A stretch of 64,000 nucleotides of DNA from CAYMAZ01 sp964526285. Lineage in GTDB: Bacteria > Bacteroidota > Bacteroidia > Bacteroidales > DTU049. The notes beneath the pieces were generated by a model. The model was not told where the DNA came from. It made no database searches and worked only from the letters and a program-made list of their open reading frames with translations. Made by a program: the position numbers and the translations under genes. Of the stretch, positions 1 through 9,663 are shown piece by piece (position 1 is the stretch's first letter; every line of letters starts with the position of its first letter). The stretch covers positions 33,350 through 97,349 of the forward strand of contig CAZGIW010000004.1 of NCBI GenBank assembly GCA_964526285.1. The letters run 5' to 3'.

Positions 1-2
1 CA

Positions 3-2639
3 GGTGTTTCTCAGGGAGTTTCAACAAATCCTGTATTTGAAACATCTTCATTGTTTAATAATGCAACTGTAAGTGTATATGGCATTTCCAACGGTTGTGC
101 TGCGCAGGCTCCACAAACATTCACTTATACAGTATATAATCTGCCAAACCCTGTATTAACACCTCTTACACCAATATCTGTGTGTGATGGTGACCTTATA
201 AGTATTGAAGCATCAGGCGCAGTTGAATATGAATTTTTAATAAATGGGGTCTCTCAGGGAGTTCCTTCTGTGAACAATCTGTTTTCATCAGCTACACTTG
301 CTGATGGCGACGTGATTTCTGTCATAGGATATCAGAATATCTGTTCCAAAGAAACATCATCACCTGTTACAGTGAATGTAAATCAGGTGCCTGCATTGAC
401 ATTTGTTAATGATATGCCCTTGACAGGAATCTGTTTCGGAGATACAATTACCTTTACTTCAACAGGAGCATTAACTTATTTATATTATGTTGATGGAATC
501 CAAACCGGTGGAGTGAATTCAACTGGAATTCTTCAGCTTGCAGGTCTTGATGATGGTCAAACTGTTACTGTTACGGGTTATAATAATGCATGTTTTAAAG
601 TGGCTGATACTGTGTATTCAGCTTTGGTACACTACGTAAATACTGTTCTTTCAGCAAACAGTGTAAGCAATGTGTTCTGCGACAATGAGCCTGTTTCTCT
701 CTCTGCAGGTGGTGCTGATTTGTATGAGTTTTTCCTTGACGGAGTTTCTCTTGGTGTTCCTTCTGCAACATCTACATATAATCTGGGAACTGTTAATAGT
801 GGTCAATACGCTTATGTTAATGGAACAGACCAGTCAAACAGTTGTGTTGGACAATCCAATATTATTTACTTCTTTGTGATGCAAAAGCCAGAAATTACTG
901 CAACACCCGGGCTGCAATTCTGCGAAGGTGATTCTGTTACACTTATGTCTGATGTAGTATTCGGCAATCAGTGGTATCTTAATACCAGTCCCATTGCGGG
1001 AGCAACCACAGACACATATGTTGCTTATGAAGGTGGTTTGTATTCTCTGATTGTATCGCAGGGCGATGATGGTGGAGTATATTCAATAGGAAACAATGGG
1101 TTTGGGCAATTTGGCTCAGGCAATACAATGCCATCATTTAATCCTGTTCAGGCCAGTTTGAATACTGAAACAGAAATATTATCTGCCGGATTGAATTTTG
1201 TTGCAGCTTTGGATGTGAACGGAAGTGTATGGGCATGGGGGAACAATGAATGGGGTACTCTTGGTGTTGGAACCTATTCTCCTTCATCGGTTCCTCTGCA
1301 AGTGGCCTCTCTTTCAAATATTATAAGCATCACAACAGGATATAACCACGTGATTGCTCTAAAATCTGACAGCACACTGGTGAGCTGGGGCAGAAATACT
1401 TCAGGCCAGCTTGGTTATGGAAACTTTGCTCCAAGTAATTTTCCCATGCCGGTATCAGCCCTGACTCAGGTTATTGCCGTTTGTGCAGGTGAAAATCACA
1501 GTCTTGCACTGAAAGCAGACGGCACAGTATGGGCTTGGGGCGGTAATACATTCGGACAACTTGGAAACGGAAACCTTGTCACACAGAATTCTCCGGTGCA
1601 GGTTTCCGGTCTTGATAGTGTTGTGTATATTGCCGCAGGTGCTTTCCACAGTATGGCAGTGAGGTTTGACGGTAGTCTCTGGGTGTGGGGGAGCAATCAA
1701 AATGGGCAACTGGGAACAGGTGATTTTACTTCTTCCAATACTCCTGTAAAGAATATTTATGTAAAAAATGTAGTACAGGTTTCTGGCGGAAAAGAACATT
1801 CGCTTGCTCTGAACCAGAAAGGATATTTGTATTCATGGGGAGATAATTCAGATGGTCAGCTTGGAATTCAGGCTATTGTTGAGTCAATTTATCCTGTGTT
1901 TACCTCATTGAAAGATGTTGAAAAAACAGTGTGTGGTTTGTACAATTCATATGCATTGAGAAATGACGGAACAGTTTGGGCATTTGGATTGAATAATGCC
2001 GGACAGATTGGTGATGGAACCACGGTGAATGTGGAAACGCCACAGAGAATTGAAAGTTTATTTGGAATAAAAGATATGTCAGCAGGTCATGTGTTTGTTA
2101 GTTTTGTAACAGAAAATGCACATTCCTGTCAAGCCGATGATGTGACACTGATTATGGATTCAGCGGCATATGTCACCATAACTCAGGTTGGTAACACACT
2201 TACAACAATTCAGGGACAATCATATCAGTGGTTCCTCAATGGAAATCCAATTCCCGGAGCTACAACTCAAACTATCAACATCACATCACAGGGGATCTAC
2301 AAAGTTGAGGTAACATTTGCCAATGGTTGTTCACGAATGTCAGATGATTTTCCATATTTTGTCAGTATTGAGGAATGGATTTCAGAAGCAAATATCTTGA
2401 TTTTGCCCAATCCCAACGATGGCAGCTTTGAGTTGTTAATTAATATGCCAATTGAAGCCTTGCAGTCATTCAGTTCATATTCACTATGGACTATCAGTGG
2501 TAGTGTCATAGCAGACAGGGTTTCATTTGAAGCACAGCCATCTCAGATGATGAATTTCTCATCTCTTGCATCAGGAATGTATTATCTGATTCTCCATGCA
2601 GACAGAGATTTGAGAATGAAAATAATGGTTGCTGAATAA
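3..2639 (+). CDS. RCC1-repeat / Ig-like T9SS cargo protein, 5' end outside window
   Basis: The reading frame is open from the first full codon, so the N-terminus and signal peptide lie upstream; the TTG at 51 is only an in-frame codon. Visible order: several Ig-like repeats of about 85 residues (shared phrase NGVSQGV or DGVSLGV, paired with GDxxSxxG), then roughly seven RCC1-type beta-propeller repeats at about 340-700 (phrases such as VWAWGNN and GQLGxG), one more Ig/PKD-like module, and a C-terminal T9SS type A sorting domain beginning near LPNPNDGSF and ending with YYLILHADRDLRMKIMVAE. The protein should be exported across the outer membrane and attached or released after the sorting domain is cleaved. 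The ligand is unknown; RCC1 propellers in secreted Bacteroidota proteins are usually binding or display modules. Confident of the architecture, not of the function. Confidence 0.88.
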   Translation, partial: GVSQGVSTNPVFETSSLFNNATVSVYGISNGCAAQAPQTFTYTVYNLPNPVLTPLTPISVCDGDLISIEASGAVEYEFLINGVSQGVPSVNNLFSSATLADGDVISVIGYQNICSKETSSPVTVNVNQVPALTFVNDMPLTGICFGDTITFTSTGALTYLYYVDGIQTGGVNSTGILQLAGLDDGQTVTVTGYNNACFKVADTVYSALVHYVNTVLSANSVSNVFCDNEPVSLSAGGADLYEFFLDGVSLGVPSATSTYNLGTVNSGQYAYVNGTDQSNSCVGQSNIIYFFVMQKPEITATPGLQFCEGDSVTLMSDVVFGNQWYLNTSPIAGATTDTYVAYEGGLYSLIVSQGDDGGVYSIGNNGFGQFGSGNTMPSFNPVQASLNTETEILSAGLNFVAALDVNGSVWAWGNNEWGTLGVGTYSPSSVPLQVASLSNIISITTGYNHVIALKSDSTLVSWGRNTSGQLGYGNFAPSNFPMPVSALTQVIAVCAGENHSLALKADGTVWAWGGNTFGQLGNGNLVTQNSPVQVSGLDSVVYIAAGAFHSMAVRFDGSLWVWGSNQNGQLGTGDFTSSNTPVKNIYVKNVVQVSGGKEHSLALNQKGYLYSWGDNSDGQLGIQAIVESIYPVFTSLKDVEKTVCGLYNSYALRNDGTVWAFGLNNAGQIGDGTTVNVETPQRIESLFGIKDMSAGHVFVSFVTENAHSCQADDVTLIMDSAAYVTITQVGNTLTTIQGQSYQWFLNGNPIPGATTQTINITSQGIYKVEVTFANGCSRMSDDFPYFVSIEEWISEANILILPNPNDGSFELLINMPIEALQSFSSYSLWTISGSVIADRVSFEAQPSQMMNFSSLASGMYYLILHADRDLRMKIMVAE

Positions 2640-2954
2640 TGTATCGGAGTTTTTTGGAAAAAACCACAAAACACAACGAACTTACAAACATGCTTCAGCG
2701 TGTTTGTACCAAAAAAGTATATGATTCATAAAAATCCAACAGCTACGGGCTTTAGCCCGTAGAAAGCAAAACCCCCTTTCAATGGGACTTTAGTCCCCAA
2801 AAAACACGAGTAAAATTCCACGAGTTGAAGCTCGTGGCTGGTTTGAAAAAATGTTTTTATTGTCAACACAACTGAAGTTGTGTTGAATAATTCTGAATAT
2901 TAGTTGCTAAAAATACTGTGAAATTTTTACGTTTGCTGTGCAGTTAGGTTTAGG
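2640..2954. other. Intergenic region filled by a hairpin cluster
   Basis: No gene is apparent between the T9SS protein and the convergent CapA gene. Almost all of it is the five-hairpin element listed at 2684-2885. The remainder is AT-rich with no other clear signal. Confidence 0.7.
2684..2885 (+). repeat. Five-hairpin REP-like cluster, transposase-less copy
   Basis: Five palindromes follow each other: f at 2684-2707 (stem ACAAACATGC, loop TTCA), a at 2743-2762 (stem CTACGGGC, loop TTTA), b at 2784-2797 (stem GGGAC, loop TTTA), c at 2818-2837 (stem CCACGAG, loop TGAA) and d at 2864-2885 (stem CAACACAAC, loop TGAA). The order f-a-b-c-d and every loop orientation match the minus-strand reading of the element at 18.6-19.7 kb, except that the transposase gene and hairpin e are missing. 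It therefore looks like a non-autonomous or decayed derivative. It may also act as a bidirectional terminator between the convergent genes. Confidence 0.8.
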
Positions 2955-4139
2955 CTATTGCTCAATGACCCATTTGCCTGAATTTGAATCCCAAATCATT
3001 TCATTGACATTGATATTGTTTTTCTTCAGGTGATCGCGGCTGTCGTTTTTAAAGCGGTTGAATAGAGCCAGAGATGCTTCATCAAAGAAATCAGGTTCAT
3101 TTTCATATTTTGAAACGGGCACGATATAGTATTTTTTCTGACCTGCAATAATTGGTGTCCAAACCCATGTGAGTATGTATGACATTTCTGCAATTTCAAC
3201 AAAATCACCAATTTTTCTGATTTTCATATACACCATTGCCCCTCCGTCCCGATATTGCTGGCGTTGATTTGAAATGTAATTTCCCAGCGAATACACCACA
3301 GCAACTTCCACATCTGGATTTTCGGGATGTGGGTATCTGTGCATGGGTTGAATCACATGCGGATGTGACCCAATCACAATGCGGGCTCCGTTGTTATGGC
3401 AAAGCTCAGCAAGTTTTGTTTGTTCTTTGTTGTGAATTCGGGCATATTCATCACCCCAGTGATAGAAAACAATAATTTCATCAGGGTTGAATGTTTTCGC
3501 ATGTTTAATGTCTTTGACAATAAGGGCGGTATCGATGAGGTTCACCATGGTTGGTTCAGGAATTGGCAACCCGTTCAGTCCATATGTATAGTTGAGAAGG
3601 GCAATGCGAATTCCATTTTTTTCAATAATCAGGGGATTATGTTTTTCCCGATCTGCCGCATTTAGGAATGATCCTGTACGTGGAATTTCAAGACTATCAA
3701 TGACTTCAATTGTTCTTACAACACCTTTTTTTGCTCTGTCACAGGTGTGATTGTTCGCAGTTACAAGAACGTCAATGCCTGCATTTTTAATAGCCACTCC
3801 CATTGCATCAGGGGCACTGAACTGGGGATATCCCGCATAGGGAGCACCACCAAAAGTAAATTCAAGATTTGCTATTGTAAAATCTGCAATTTCATATACA
3901 TCTTTCACATATTGAAAATTATGATCATAGGTATATGATTTTGTTTCTTTGTCCCATGCAGCATCAATCTGTGGTTTGTGCTGCATAATGTCTCCAATGA
4001 AAAGCAAGGTGATTTCTGAGGTGTCAGAAGTATTGTCTTGAATCTGAATTGCAGGTAACTGAGGCTTGTCTGTCAGCCCCGGAGTTATGGCAAGAAGAAG
4101 AGCAGCCAGGCCAGTAAATATAAATAATAAACGTTTCAT
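2955..4139 (-). CDS. CapA-family (PGA_cap) metallophosphatase-like protein
   Basis: 394 residues from the ATG at 4139. A longer frame reaches 4184, but the -7 box at 4166-4173 lies inside that extension, so the ATG at 4139 is preferred. An N-terminal hydrophobic segment (residues 1-21) suggests export or membrane anchoring. CapA/PgsA-family motifs are present: FIGDIM at 47-52, NLEFTF at 91-96, ANNH at 128-131, HWGDEY at 227-232 and GSHPH at 257-261; these are the metal-binding positions of the calcineurin-like fold. Family members take part in poly-gamma-glutamate capsule synthesis or in uncharacterised cell-surface processes. No capB or capC homologue lies nearby, so a poly-glutamate role is not supported here. 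Convergent with the upstream T9SS gene. Confidence 0.88.
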   Translation of the reverse strand: MKRLLFIFTGLAALLLAITPGLTDKPQLPAIQIQDNTSDTSEITLLFIGDIMQHKPQIDAAWDKETKSYTYDHNFQYVKDVYEIADFTIANLEFTFGGAPYAGYPQFSAPDAMGVAIKNAGIDVLVTANNHTCDRAKKGVVRTIEVIDSLEIPRTGSFLNAADREKHNPLIIEKNGIRIALLNYTYGLNGLPIPEPTMVNLIDTALIVKDIKHAKTFNPDEIIVFYHWGDEYARIHNKEQTKLAELCHNNGARIVIGSHPHVIQPMHRYPHPENPDVEVAVVYSLGNYISNQRQQYRDGGAMVYMKIRKIGDFVEIAEMSYILTWVWTPIIAGQKKYYIVPVSKYENEPDFFDEASLALFNRFKNDSRDHLKKNNINVNEMIWDSNSGKWVIEQ

Positions 4140-4165
4140 AATATGATAGTTTTTATTCGGGCCTG

Positions 4166-4173
4166 CAAAGATA
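4166..4173 (-). promoter_or_regulatory. Bacteroidota -7 box of the CapA gene
   Basis: TATCTTTG on the minus strand, 26 bp upstream of the ATG at 4139, matches TAnnTTTG. It favours the shorter start of the CapA gene. Confidence 0.6.
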
Positions 4174-4257
4174 GAAAAAAACAATTATATGGTTCGGGAT
4201 GAATGGCCTAAAGGGAAAAGAAGTGCAGTGTTAGTTTTTAAGTTCAAATGATTAAAA

Positions 4258-7200
4258 CTATCTTGTTTTGATGACTTTGAATAAGTAGTTGGCATTAGAG
4301 GTATTGACTTTGATTAATATCATGCCGGAAGGAAAATCCGTAAGGTCTGCTTCATTTATGCTGTTTGGGGGTAATGTAAATTCAAGATATTTAACCCCAA
4401 TTGAATTAAAAATCTCTATATTGAGATTGTTTTGGTAGTTGCTTTCAATAAAAAGAGTTGACTGAGCAGGATTAGGAAAAATATTTATTAACGATTGATT
4501 TATGTCAATTTCGCTGATGCTGACTCCATCCATATAAAAATTATCAGAAACAGATAAGCAACCAAGAGGTGTTTTATACACAACTTTATAGTTTCCATTA
4601 TTTTGTGCAATATGAAAGTGTTCTGTTGCACCGGCAATGAGATTCATGTTAAAAAACCATTGATTTCCCTGTCCTGTGTATGAAGAAAACAAAGTGTCAA
4701 GGTTTCTGGTTATTATAGGTTTTGCAGGAATTTCCTCAACATAGAGAATTATTGTGTCAGAATATACTGGAGAAATTGCGCAATATATTGAAGAATACAA
4801 TATCATATGTATGGTGCTGTCGGTCTTTTGGGCTGTATGTGAAAAGTTGTATTGATTGCTAACTAGACTGTCATTAACGTACCACTCAAATGTTGGATTT
4901 GTACCTGCATTTGTTGTGTTTGAGTATCCCTGCAATGTGGTCCCTTCGCATACTTCAGTATTAGGGTAAATAAACGGTAAAATAGTGGGTGTAACGATAG
5001 CCGATGGTGCAACAAACAAAGAAATTTCGGGACTGTTTTCACAAATATTGGCATGAGATGCTCTAACATATCCGGTTTGGGTTGTTGGAATTAGTGTTAT
5101 TGCATTGGTCCCTTGTCCTGAAACCAATGTCCAGTTTGAAGGGTATGTCCATGTGGTTGAATAGTTGGGGTTACTGTTAACAGTGTAGATTGTTGGATGT
5201 CCCTCACAGGGGTTATTAATTCCGCTAAAGTTTGTTGGTGTTGACGGAGGACTAATTATGCTCACATTGTGAATGTTTTCAAAACTTTGGCCGCATGCAT
5301 TGTTTTGAGTTAGATGAACAAAGCCCCCTGATGCATTTGTCTGAACAGTAATTGAATGTGTATTTTGTCCTGTCAAAATTGTCCATCCGGTTGAAACTAA
5401 CCATTGGTAGTTTGTGTTGGGAATGAAATCGGTGCTAAAATTTTGAATTGTTCCTTGACAAATGGAATCGTTTCCGTATATGACTGGCGTTACAAGAGAG
5501 TCTACAAGAAAAGTGTTGATGTAAAAAGTATCTCCGGTGCCACAAATATTTTCACCAAAAATAGAAATTTCATTTCCTGAAGAACCAATTTCAACAAAAA
5601 TACTGTCAATTCCGTTTGAATACAATAAGTTCCAATCAGGCATAACGTTCCAGAAATATGTAGCATCCGGCTCAGGAGTTATGCTGAACCAAGTGTATTC
5701 CTGAGAGGAGCAAAAAACTGTATCCCCAATAATGGATTGAATAATTGGTGTAGATTTCACAGAAACTGGCAGAACAGATGGAGGTCCCAGCCCGCAATGG
5801 TTCTTTGGAAATACCATGATTGTGCCACCGCTTGTGCCACTCTGGGCTTGAATTGTTTCATATCCCTGGCCTGTAAGAACTATCCAGTCCTGAGGCAAGA
5901 CCCAGTTGTAGGTTAAAGATGTATCCGGAATAACAGAATATTCTATCGGATATGAATTAATACAAGGAAATGTGTCTCCTGAAATGGGAGAGGGAGCTAG
6001 AGGAATTAAAGTCGGATTTATGAGTAATGAGGTTGATGGTCCGTTTCCGCAGTAATTTGAAGGCGTAACTGTAATATATCCTGAATAAGATGAGGGCATT
6101 GTTTCAATAAGGTTGCTGCCTTGTCCTGATACAATAGTCCAGCCTAATGGTACAGTCCAGTAAAAGTCAACTCCTGAAACATTTGTTACGCTGTAAATTA
6201 CAATTGAGTCATTCTCGCAAGGTTCAGGATTTCCGGTTAAAGGAGTAGTCTGGTCAGGTATTGTTTTTGAGTTAACGTATATGTTTGCAGGCAATCCATT
6301 GCCACAAATGTTTCCTGCAAAAACCTCAATATATCCTGATGTGCTGCCTGCTTCTGCCAATAATTGGTGTGTTCCCTGACCTGAGATAATGTTCCAGCCT
6401 ATTGGAAGTGACCATGAATAAGTTGCCCCTGGAATAGAATCTGTTTGATAAACAGTATATGAACCATCACATGGCAAAGTATCGCCAGAAATTGACTGTA
6501 CAACAGGAATGCTGTCGTAGATAATTATTGTAATTTGCTGAAAAACACCATCTCCGCAGAGGTTTGATGGAATAACTTCAATAATGCCCCCCGTTGAACC
6601 TTGTTGAGCCGAAATTGTTGCAGTTCCCTGTCCTGAAATAATTTGCCAGCCTTGAGGGACATCCCATGTGTATGTTAATCCTGAAACTTCATCAACAGAG
6701 TAAACATGGATTCCATTGCCCGGACAAAGCTGATCTGGTCCAGAAATGGGGGTTGGTTGTTCTGGAAGTAATTCGGTGAAAATAAACAAGTTCTGTTGCT
6801 CGCTGTCTCCACAAATGTTTTCAGCTGTAACAATGATATTTCCCTGCTCAGAACCTGCAATTACTTCAATAATATTTGTGCCTTGTCCCGAAATAATACT
6901 CCAGCTCTGAGGTACCTGCCAGTTGTAGGACAGTCCCGAATTGTTGATTACACTGTAAAAAAGATTGTTTTGGTTCTCGCAAGGAAACTGGTTGCCTGAA
7001 ATTGAAGAAGGTTCATCAGGTATATCAAGGGGTTCAGAAAAAAATGAAACAGTGTTGCCTGTTCCGCAATCATTTTCTGAAAAAACTTCAATATATCCTG
7101 GTGTGTTGCCTGCTTCTGCCATTATTCGGTGTGTTCCCTGGCCTGAGATAATATTCCATCCTGAAGGGCATGACCAAATATAGTTGGTTATCCCAAATAA

Positions 7201-9450
7201 GCTGTCTGTTTCAAACATTGTAATACTGCCAGAACAAGGAGTTTGCAATCCAGAAACAGATGTTAATGATGGCGTGGAATATAAAACTTCAAGAGGTACA
7301 GAAAGAGTTGTGCCTGTTCCACAAGAATTTGAAGGAGTAACCTCTACAAATCCAGACAAAGGTCCCTGTTCAACATAAATACTGTCACTTCCCTGACCTG
7401 ATAAAATAACCCATCCTGAAGGAAAGTCCCATAAATAAGTTTCACCAGCTAAAGCATCAACATGATAAAGAAGTGTGTTGCTTCCATTGCAAAGCAGAAA
7501 GACTCCGTTTATTGAAGAAGGAGCCGAAGGCACATCATTCATATTAATAGATAGTGTCGATGGTGATCCTGCCCCACAGACATTGTTTGCAGTAACGGAA
7601 ATTGTTCCTCCTGCAGTTCCTGCATTTACAATTATTTCAGGTGTGTTTTGGCCGCTAACAAAACTCCAACCCGAGGGAAGACTCCAGTTGTAAGTGTTTC
7701 CAGACACATTATCAACTTCATATTCCAATAAAACAGCATTTTTGCAGGGGAAATCGTTCCCTGATATTACAGATGGCTGAAGTGGTTTTAGTTTGGGTGT
7801 AACTGCAAAGTTTGATGCTGTTCCTGTATAACACTGATTGGATGGAACAACACTTATGTTTCCGGAAGTATTTCCTGTCAGCACTGAAATTATATTTGTT
7901 CCGTTGCCACTAATGATTGTCCAACCTGAAGGCACCTGCCATTGAAAAGTTGTTCCTTGCTCGTTGGTAACACTGTATTGCTGAACAGATTCTTCACATG
8001 GATTGTTATCGCCTGTAATTGTTGGTGTTTGTGGTACTGAAAGAGGGGTAATTGTGAGCCCTCCATGTGCTCCATAACAATTGTTGCATGATCCGTAACT
8101 TGTTGCTATATACAGACCAAATTGAGAACTTCCAACCATGAAGGTTGCTGAGTTGATAGTTGAAGATAATAATACCCAGCCTGGAGGCAAGGGATGTCCC
8201 ACTCCAGAAATACATTGTCCTGTCAAATATGGAATTTGATAAGTTTCAATATTGCCTGGACAAGGACTGGTATTGCCTGAAAAATTTCCATTTAGCTGAC
8301 AATCGAAAGGTCCGTTCAGACAAATCGAAGCACTTCCCGAAATTCCGTCTCCGCAGGAATTAGTTGCAGTGCAAACAACAGTAAAAAACCCAGTAATTGG
8401 TGGATATTGTGCTGTTATGGCTGAGGTTCCTTGCCCTGTAAAAGAATTACTGCCGGGAGCCTGCCATTCAAAGGAAGTTGCTCCCGGAGAACTAGCTGAT
8501 GCAGCAATTGTGCCGGCTGGACAATTTGATGGACCTCCTATTGAAACATTAATTGAAGGGATGGGACAGCAATGAGAGCCGCAACAAATTTTTATTCTGT
8601 CAAGAGCAACTCCTGTGGCAGAACTTGTAGTTGCTTCGAAGGCAATATAGGTTACAGAAGATGATGGAATTGCATAGCCGTAGTTAGCCCATGCTCCCGA
8701 CATCTGTGTAGGTGTTCCAAGCAGAATCCATGACCCGTTGTGTCCGTGGCGGTAATACACTTTAAGACTGGTTCCCCAATATATGGATGAACGAAAAAGC
8801 AGATTAGCTTGTGTACAGGCAGACAAGTCCAATGGCGGTGAAACTAGCCTTGTAGTAACTGATGGGCCACCAGGATTTGCAAAAACCGCACAATAACTGC
8901 CTTCATATGCTGAAGGAGGCTGGCTTGTATAGGGATTACCATCACTGAATATCCAGTTGTTTGTGCCGTTGACGTATTCCTCTCTCCAACATTCAGGCAT
9001 ATTGCCATTATTTTCAAATAATTCTAAGTAATCGGAAACACTTATTGTTGTGCAGATGGTTTTGCAGCTGTCTTCAAGAAACTGGGAATATTCATATAGA
9101 TTGTTAAAAGAAAAAATTCTGAAATAATACACTGTGTTTGGTTGCAGGCCTGACTTTTGATAAAAAGATAGTATGCTCTTCGTAATAACTACACCTCCTC
9201 CGGCAACAGTATCTCCGATATCGTAGTTTGTCCCGTCAATGGGTAATCCGAATACCCCATCCTCACTAATTAAAATGACTACTGAATCAGAAAATGAATT
9301 CAAACTCCATGTCAACTCAATTGCCGTTGAACTCAATGGATTGCTGTTGAAACTTCCTGGCAGTTCAACATACATGTTTTCACATAACAGGGAATGTGAT
9401 TTGAAAAAAATTAAAACAATATACAGTAGAAAATATTGTTTGAATCTCAT
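4258..9450 (-). CDS. Giant T9SS protein with tandem PKD-like repeats
   Basis: About 1730 residues. Start chosen at the ATG at 9450 because it opens a signal peptide (MRFKQYFLLYIVLIFFKSH) and because the -7 box at 9473-9480 would cut off the longer start at 9483. Order: signal peptide; a fibronectin III-like module (about 25-130); a MAM/jelly-roll-like region (about 135-290); two divergent PKD-like modules; then about twelve tandem ~85-residue PKD-like modules with the shared phrases SGxxxPC, YSV, YxWxxPxGWxIISGQGT and NxCGxG; an Ig-like region; and a type A sorting domain starting near IFPNPAQSTLF. Each repeat carries a conserved Cys pair (PC near the start and CG at the end), suggesting a disulfide per module. 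Likely an extended surface stalk or adhesin; the ligand is unknown. Confidence 0.9.
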   Translation of the reverse strand: MRFKQYFLLYIVLIFFKSHSLLCENMYVELPGSFNSNPLSSTAIELTWSLNSFSDSVVILISEDGVFGLPIDGTNYDIGDTVAGGGVVITKSILSFYQKSGLQPNTVYYFRIFSFNNLYEYSQFLEDSCKTICTTISVSDYLELFENNGNMPECWREEYVNGTNNWIFSDGNPYTSQPPSAYEGSYCAVFANPGGPSVTTRLVSPPLDLSACTQANLLFRSSIYWGTSLKVYYRHGHNGSWILLGTPTQMSGAWANYGYAIPSSSVTYIAFEATTSSATGVALDRIKICCGSHCCPIPSINVSIGGPSNCPAGTIAASASSPGATSFEWQAPGSNSFTGQGTSAITAQYPPITGFFTVVCTATNSCGDGISGSASICLNGPFDCQLNGNFSGNTSPCPGNIETYQIPYLTGQCISGVGHPLPPGWVLLSSTINSATFMVGSSQFGLYIATSYGSCNNCYGAHGGLTITPLSVPQTPTITGDNNPCEESVQQYSVTNEQGTTFQWQVPSGWTIISGNGTNIISVLTGNTSGNISVVPSNQCYTGTASNFAVTPKLKPLQPSVISGNDFPCKNAVLLEYEVDNVSGNTYNWSLPSGWSFVSGQNTPEIIVNAGTAGGTISVTANNVCGAGSPSTLSINMNDVPSAPSSINGVFLLCNGSNTLLYHVDALAGETYLWDFPSGWVILSGQGSDSIYVEQGPLSGFVEVTPSNSCGTGTTLSVPLEVLYSTPSLTSVSGLQTPCSGSITMFETDSLFGITNYIWSCPSGWNIISGQGTHRIMAEAGNTPGYIEVFSENDCGTGNTVSFFSEPLDIPDEPSSISGNQFPCENQNNLFYSVINNSGLSYNWQVPQSWSIISGQGTNIIEVIAGSEQGNIIVTAENICGDSEQQNLFIFTELLPEQPTPISGPDQLCPGNGIHVYSVDEVSGLTYTWDVPQGWQIISGQGTATISAQQGSTGGIIEVIPSNLCGDGVFQQITIIIYDSIPVVQSISGDTLPCDGSYTVYQTDSIPGATYSWSLPIGWNIISGQGTHQLLAEAGSTSGYIEVFAGNICGNGLPANIYVNSKTIPDQTTPLTGNPEPCENDSIVIYSVTNVSGVDFYWTVPLGWTIVSGQGSNLIETMPSSYSGYITVTPSNYCGNGPSTSLLINPTLIPLAPSPISGDTFPCINSYPIEYSVIPDTSLTYNWVLPQDWIVLTGQGYETIQAQSGTSGGTIMVFPKNHCGLGPPSVLPVSVKSTPIIQSIIGDTVFCSSQEYTWFSITPEPDATYFWNVMPDWNLLYSNGIDSIFVEIGSSGNEISIFGENICGTGDTFYINTFLVDSLVTPVIYGNDSICQGTIQNFSTDFIPNTNYQWLVSTGWTILTGQNTHSITVQTNASGGFVHLTQNNACGQSFENIHNVSIISPPSTPTNFSGINNPCEGHPTIYTVNSNPNYSTTWTYPSNWTLVSGQGTNAITLIPTTQTGYVRASHANICENSPEISLFVAPSAIVTPTILPFIYPNTEVCEGTTLQGYSNTTNAGTNPTFEWYVNDSLVSNQYNFSHTAQKTDSTIHMILYSSIYCAISPVYSDTIILYVEEIPAKPIITRNLDTLFSSYTGQGNQWFFNMNLIAGATEHFHIAQNNGNYKVVYKTPLGCLSVSDNFYMDGVSISEIDINQSLINIFPNPAQSTLFIESNYQNNLNIEIFNSIGVKYLEFTLPPNSINEADLTDFPSGMILIKVNTSNANYLFKVIKTR

Positions 9451-9472
9451 ATTCTTCAGAAATTTAACCCTG

Positions 9473-9480
9473 CAAATATA
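9473..9480 (-). promoter_or_regulatory. -7 box of the giant PKD-repeat gene
   Basis: TATATTTG on the minus strand, 22 bp upstream of the ATG at 9450. It decides against the alternative start at 9483, which lies upstream of it. Confidence 0.6.
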
Positions 9481-9631
9481 CATTATTTTTTATACGAATA
9501 CAAGTTTTTTCAATAAAATTAAATGTTTTTTAAGATGATATAGTCCATTTGTTAGGCTGATTCTGTTTTTATGAAATTGTATGTCCAAGTTTAGATCTCT
9601 GATTTTGATCAGTAAATCATAAAATTTTCTT

Positions 9632-9639
9632 TAATTTTG
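9632..9639 (+). promoter_or_regulatory. -7 box of the isoaspartyl dipeptidase gene
   Basis: TAATTTTG, 24 bp upstream of the ATG at 9664. It overlaps the TTG at 9637, so that upstream TTG is unlikely to be the start codon. Confidence 0.55.
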
Positions 9640-9663
9640 CATACAAATCAATACAAAATAGTT

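Noticed and set aside
2955..4139. Part of a poly-gamma-glutamate capsule operon
   Set aside because: Only the CapA-like gene is present; no capB/capC homologue is nearby, so the pathway cannot be claimed.
4258..9450. Regular repeats suggesting a CRISPR array
   Set aside because: The periodicity is about 255 bp, it is in frame, and it encodes PKD-like modules; no 25-40 bp identical repeats with unique spacers are present.
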